A DNA stretch of 43,815 nucleotides, taken from contig CAAGDG010000104.1 of the NCBI GenBank assembly GCA_900768515.1, positions 1-43,815 of the forward strand, read 5' to 3'. The translations under genes were made by a program, and so were the position numbers. Shown here piece by piece: positions 41,361-43,815 of this stretch (positions are counted from its first letter, which is position 1; each line of letters starts with the position of its first letter). The DNA is from Lentisphaeria bacterium (lineage in GTDB: Bacteria; Verrucomicrobiota; Lentisphaeria; Victivallales; Victivallaceae). The notes below the pieces were generated by a model. The model ran no database searches and had not been told where the DNA came from. It saw nothing but the letters and a program-made list of their open reading frames with translations.

Positions 41361-41856
41361 AGCTTTCTTTTCTCGTGAAAACCGTTTCCGTGCGGTGATA
41401 TAGTATTTTTGTAGAGAACGAATAAACAGGGGAAGTACGGTAATATGCTTTCCGTGCCGTTACGGCGCTATTCTTTGCTTCCTTTCTTTTCACGTGAAAA
41501 CCGTTTCCGTGCGGTGATATAGTATTTTTGCAGAGAACGAATAAACAGGGGGAGTACGGTAATATGCTTTCCGTGCCGTTGCGCCGCTTTTCTTTGCTTT
41601 CTTTCGTTTCTCGTGAAAACCGTTTCCGTGCGGTGATATAGTATTTTTGCAGAGAACGAATCAACAGGGGAAGTACGGTAATATGCTTTCCGTGCCGTTA
41701 CGGCGCTATTCTTTGCTTTCTTTCGTTTCTCGTGAAAACCGTTTCCGTGCGGTGATATAGTATTTTTGCAGAGAACGAATAAACAGGGGAAGTACGGTAA
41801 TATGCTTTCCGTGCCGTTCCGCCGCTTTTCTTTGCTTACTTTCTTTTCTCGCGAAA
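41361..41856. repeat. Four 119-bp tandem repeats with an exact period
   Basis: Full units start at 41381, 41500, 41619 and 41738, each beginning ACCGTTTCCGTGCGGTGATA, with no indel; a partial copy (41361-41380) precedes them. The copies differ by few substitutions. Copies 1 and 3 share a variant (GTTACGGCGCTATTC) and copies 2 and 4 another (GTTGCGCCGCTTTTC or GTTCCGCCGCTTTTC), suggesting duplication of a two-unit block. 119 is not divisible by three, so the frames crossing it are not coding. Each copy contains a decayed arm of the hairpin found intact at 41835-41866. Confidence 0.95.
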
Positions 41857-41866
41857 AGAAAGTAAG
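41835..41866 (-). terminator. Hairpin at the 3' end of the AraC-type gene
   Basis: CTTACTTTCTTTTC (41835-41848) and GAAAAGAAAGTAAG (41853-41866) are perfect 14-bp arms around TCGC. The hairpin overlaps the stop codon (41836-41838) and encodes the last residues (SFREKRK) of the AraC-type regulator. It is the same element as 200-232, and in both places the tandem array lies on the side away from the gene. Confidence 0.75.
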
Positions 41867-42630
41867 TGGCGGAAGCGGCCGGGGGGGAGGCCGTAGCGTT
41901 TGCGGAAGAGATGGGAAAAGTGATATTCGTCGGGGATTCCGACTTGTTCAGCGATTTCGGATACGAGGGCATCGGATGAGGTCAGAAGGTGTGCGGCCAA
42001 GGCGAGCTGTTGACGGATTCGGTAGCGAACCGGGGAGGATTCGGTATGCTGTTTGAAGAGGCGGCGGAAATGGGGGACGCCGATTTGGAGTTTTCCAGCC
42101 CATTGTTCGAGGTTGATTTCGCGTTCGGGATGGTGGCGGATTTCGGCGGCGAGCTGATCGATGACGATCTGCTGCCGATCGGGGAGTTCGCAGAGGGATC
42201 GCTGTTCATGGAGGAGCAGGAGGAGGCCTTCGAGCGCCCAGACGGCGCGGTCGTGGGATCCGGCGCGGAAGAGTTCTCCGATGCGGAGGAGGTTCTGGCG
42301 GAACTCCTGGACGTGGATGATGCGTATGGGTTCCGGATTGAGCGGAAGGAGGCCTCGTTGGGCAAAGATTTCGGCGAGCGGGCCGTTAAAGCAGAGAGCG
42401 CGGTAATCGTGAGGGGTATTTCCGGCGAGTTCATATTCGAAGCGGGTGCCGGGGTGGGTGATGAAGACCCAGGCGCCTTCGAGTTCGAGCTGTGGCCCGT
42501 CACCGATGCGGAGATGCAACACTCCGGACTGGTTGAACTGGATGCCGTAGTAGATGGGGATATGGCAGCGCCGGTGTCCTTCCTCCACCGCGATGTCGAG
42601 AGCGAAGAAGAGGTCGTCAAAGAAAGCCAT
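41836..42630 (-). CDS. AraC-family transcriptional regulator
   Basis: The 264-residue regulator has an N-terminal cupin-like sensing domain (about residues 1-150; CHIPIYYGIQFNQSGVLHLR and GAWVFITHPGTRFEYEL) and a C-terminal AraC DNA-binding domain with two helix-turn-helix units. The first is NLEQWAGKLQIGVPHFRRLFKQH and the second includes VSEIAEQVGIPDEYHFSHLFRKRYG, then PPGRFR. GGAGA lies before the ATG. It is divergent from the mannose-6-phosphate isomerase gene and probably controls it or related sugar genes, the ligand likely being a sugar. Its last seven residues are encoded by the repeat-associated hairpin, so the C-terminus may have been altered when the repeat arrived. Confidence 0.93.
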   Translation of the reverse strand: MAFFDDLFFALDIAVEEGHRRCHIPIYYGIQFNQSGVLHLRIGDGPQLELEGAWVFITHPGTRFEYELAGNTPHDYRALCFNGPLAEIFAQRGLLPLNPEPIRIIHVQEFRQNLLRIGELFRAGSHDRAVWALEGLLLLLHEQRSLCELPDRQQIVIDQLAAEIRHHPEREINLEQWAGKLQIGVPHFRRLFKQHTESSPVRYRIRQQLALAAHLLTSSDALVSEIAEQVGIPDEYHFSHLFRKRYGLPPGRFRHLLSFREKRK

Positions 42631-42642
42631 GTTTTATCTCCG

Positions 42643-42700
42643 TAAACTACAAAATAATGTAGAAAAACTCCATTTTTTTCGGGAAAAAATCGGGTATAAT
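42643..42700 (+). promoter_or_regulatory. Divergent regulatory region and promoter of the mannose-6-phosphate isomerase gene
   Basis: A perfect TATAAT (42695-42700) is not matched by a -35 hexamer (ATTTTT at the right distance), typical of an activator-dependent promoter. Upstream lie CTAC-N8-GTAG (42647-42662) and a 7-bp inverted repeat ATTTTTT/AAAAAAT (42672-42690), candidate binding sites for the adjacent AraC-type protein. Confidence 0.5.
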
Positions 42701-42731
42701 ATAACAGACATCAGAAATGGAGAAAATACAA

Positions 42732-43775
42732 ATGGAAAACATCCCGATCTTGAAGTTCGAACCGAACCGGGTGCGCCGTCTCTATCTTGGCGGGGCGGGG
42801 ATCGATCGTTTGCGGGGGCATGCTCCGGCGGAAGACGGGTACTTCCCGGAGGAGTGGATCGCCTCCTGCATCGAGGGGAACACGCGGGAATTTCAGGCTC
42901 CGGGGCATGGTCTGAGCCGGGTCCGGACCGGGGAAGGAGAGGTCCGTTTCATCGATCTGCTCCGTGAGCACGGCGCCGAGCTGCTCGGGGAGCGTCATTT
43001 CAAGCGTTACGGAGCGACGCCGGCGGTGCTGACGAAGCTGCTGGATTCCGCGATCCGGCTTCCGGTGCAGTGCCATCCGACGGTGGCGGACGCGAAACGG
43101 CTGTGGAATGCACCGTGCGGGAAGACGGAGGCGTGGATCATTCTTTCGGCGCGTCCGGACTCCTACATCTTCCTCGGTTTCAACGGTAAGTTCGATTGGG
43201 AGGTGTTTCTGGCCGAATCGCTTGCGGGGGAATACCGCCGGGGATTTGAAATGATGCACCGGATTCCGGTGTCGGCAGGGGAGGTGTACGTGGTGTACGG
43301 GGGACTCCCCCATGCGATCGGTCCCGGCGTGACGATGGTGGAGGTGATGGAACCCTCCGATTTGACCATCAATCCGGAGGCGCGGTGCGGCGACCGGGAG
43401 ATTTCGCCGGAGAAACGGTTCGGCGGAATCGATCCGCGGCAGGCGCTGGAGGTCTTTGAACGGACTGGATATTCCGCTTCCGCGATTCGGGAGCGCTGCG
43501 CTCCGAAGCCGGAACCGCTCCCTGGCGGCGGACTCCGGCTGATTGACCGGGACCGGGTCGGTTTCTTCGGGGCGGAACGGTACCGCGTTTCGGGGGCGGG
43601 GGAGATTCTGCGTCCCGAACCGGAGTTCCGGATCGGCGTAGTTGCCGCCGGGAGCGTGGAGATCGGCGGGATGGGCCTCCGTTGCGGGGAGAGTTTTTTC
43701 ATTCCGTACGGAGCCGGTCCGATCCGCGCGGAGGGGGATGGGGAACTGGTGGTGATTCTGCCGCCGCGGGCTTGA
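42732..43775 (+). CDS. manA: Class I (type I) mannose-6-phosphate isomerase
   Basis: The 347-residue Zn-dependent cupin interconverts mannose-6-phosphate and fructose-6-phosphate. Zn-binding and active-site features are LPVQCHPTVADA (Gln and His ligands), GKTEAWIIL, with the conserved Glu, and VYVVYGGLPHAIGPGVTMVEV with a further His ligand. The C-terminal part is a second cupin-like barrel. The length fits short bacterial ManA proteins (about 320-390). The first ATG, 42717, sits where the ribosome-binding site should be; GGAGA at 42719-42723 serves the ATG at 42732, which I chose. The predicted transcript would start near 42707, agreeing with this. It probably belongs to mannose catabolism or GDP-mannose supply, and another gene begins 22 bp after its stop. 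Confidence 0.92.
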   Translation: MENIPILKFEPNRVRRLYLGGAGIDRLRGHAPAEDGYFPEEWIASCIEGNTREFQAPGHGLSRVRTGEGEVRFIDLLREHGAELLGERHFKRYGATPAVLTKLLDSAIRLPVQCHPTVADAKRLWNAPCGKTEAWIILSARPDSYIFLGFNGKFDWEVFLAESLAGEYRRGFEMMHRIPVSAGEVYVVYGGLPHAIGPGVTMVEVMEPSDLTINPEARCGDREISPEKRFGGIDPRQALEVFERTGYSASAIRERCAPKPEPLPGGGLRLIDRDRVGFFGAERYRVSGAGEILRPEPEFRIGVVAAGSVEIGGMGLRCGESFFIPYGAGPIRAEGDGELVVILPPRA

Positions 43776-43797
43776 GAGAAACAAGGAGGATCTTGCA

Positions 43798-43815
43798 ATG
43801 AGTCGTTTCATGAGC
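43798..43815 (+). CDS. Start of the next gene, truncated by the window edge
   Basis: AAGGAGG (43783-43789) lies nine bases before an ATG at 43798, followed by five open codons (MSRFMS). The spacing after manA suggests the same operon. The product cannot be told. Confidence 0.6.

Noticed and set aside
41361..41856. The tandem array as a CRISPR
   Set aside because: The whole 119-bp unit is repeated, with no unique spacers of regular size and no cas genes.
41269..41972. Minus-strand frames (131 and 88 residues) inside the 119-bp array, with repeated KYYITARKRFSRETKE
   Set aside because: The period is not a multiple of three, so successive units are read in different frames; no ribosome-binding site. 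Repeat DNA, not protein.

Overview
The window is a GC-rich, gene-dense bacterial segment. I infer a strictly anaerobic, saccharolytic Gram-negative bacterium of the Lentisphaerota (Victivallis-like). The reasons are two prepilin-type FTLIELLVVIAIIAILA proteins of the kind hugely expanded in that group, two Gfo/Idh/MocA oxidoreductases plus a ThuA protein, a hybrid cluster protein operon, AdhE and two [FeFe]-hydrogenases. No rRNA gene is present to prove the phylum, and I found no tRNA, CRISPR array, insertion sequence or phage module.

Layout. 1-232: tandem 85/86-bp repeats ending in a hairpin, at the 3' end of an NSS sodium symporter gene (minus strand). 2056-5978: hotdog thioesterase, copper P-type ATPase, Gfo/Idh oxidoreductase. 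6010-11405: folD followed by an RND adaptor and pump. 11641-12631: small zinc-finger-like ORF and D-lyxose isomerase. 12822-15889: TetR regulator with its own palindromic operator, multi-cysteine ferredoxin and hybrid cluster protein Hcp. 16236-18475 (minus): membrane GT2 glycosyltransferase overlapping a prepilin-like gene. 18678-23784: secretin, HlyD-type adaptor, MacB-type ATPase and FtsX-type permease in one tightly coupled operon. 23926-28372: valS and a PglK/MsbA-type flippase-like ABC protein. 28503-30315: prepilin-like gene with a consensus promoter and terminator, then a WaaP/Kdo-kinase-like protein lacking the catalytic Asp. 30465-32352: ThuA and Gfo/Idh pair behind a structured leader. 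32417-32797 (minus): unknown small protein. 32944-41160: adhE, then a hydrogenase cluster. 41198-41866: four exact-period 119-bp tandem repeats ending in the same hairpin seen at 200-232. 41836-43775: divergent AraC regulator and class I mannose-6-phosphate isomerase; the next gene begins at 43798.

How the genes work together. The standout is the 33-41 kb locus: AdhE (NADH-consuming ethanol formation), a PAS-domain [FeFe]-hydrogenase of the putative sensory type (HydS), a SpoIIE-type phosphatase, and a group-B-like [FeFe]-hydrogenase, with one small thioredoxin-like [2Fe-2S] protein before each hydrogenase. It parallels the adhE/hydS/phosphatase/hydA2 transcription unit reported for Ruminococcus albus and is best read as an H2- or redox-sensing circuit that sets the balance between ethanol and H2 as electron sinks. 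The second system worth attention is the secretin-HlyD-ABC-permease operon, which looks like a MacAB-type exporter using a secretin instead of a TolC-type outer-membrane channel.

Promoter-like sequences recur with -35 TTGNNN and -10 TATATT/TATAAT/TATACT/TACATT at 16-17 bp spacing (folD, lyxose isomerase, tetR, secretin, prepilin, adhE, hydrogenase cluster). They support several of the start choices below.
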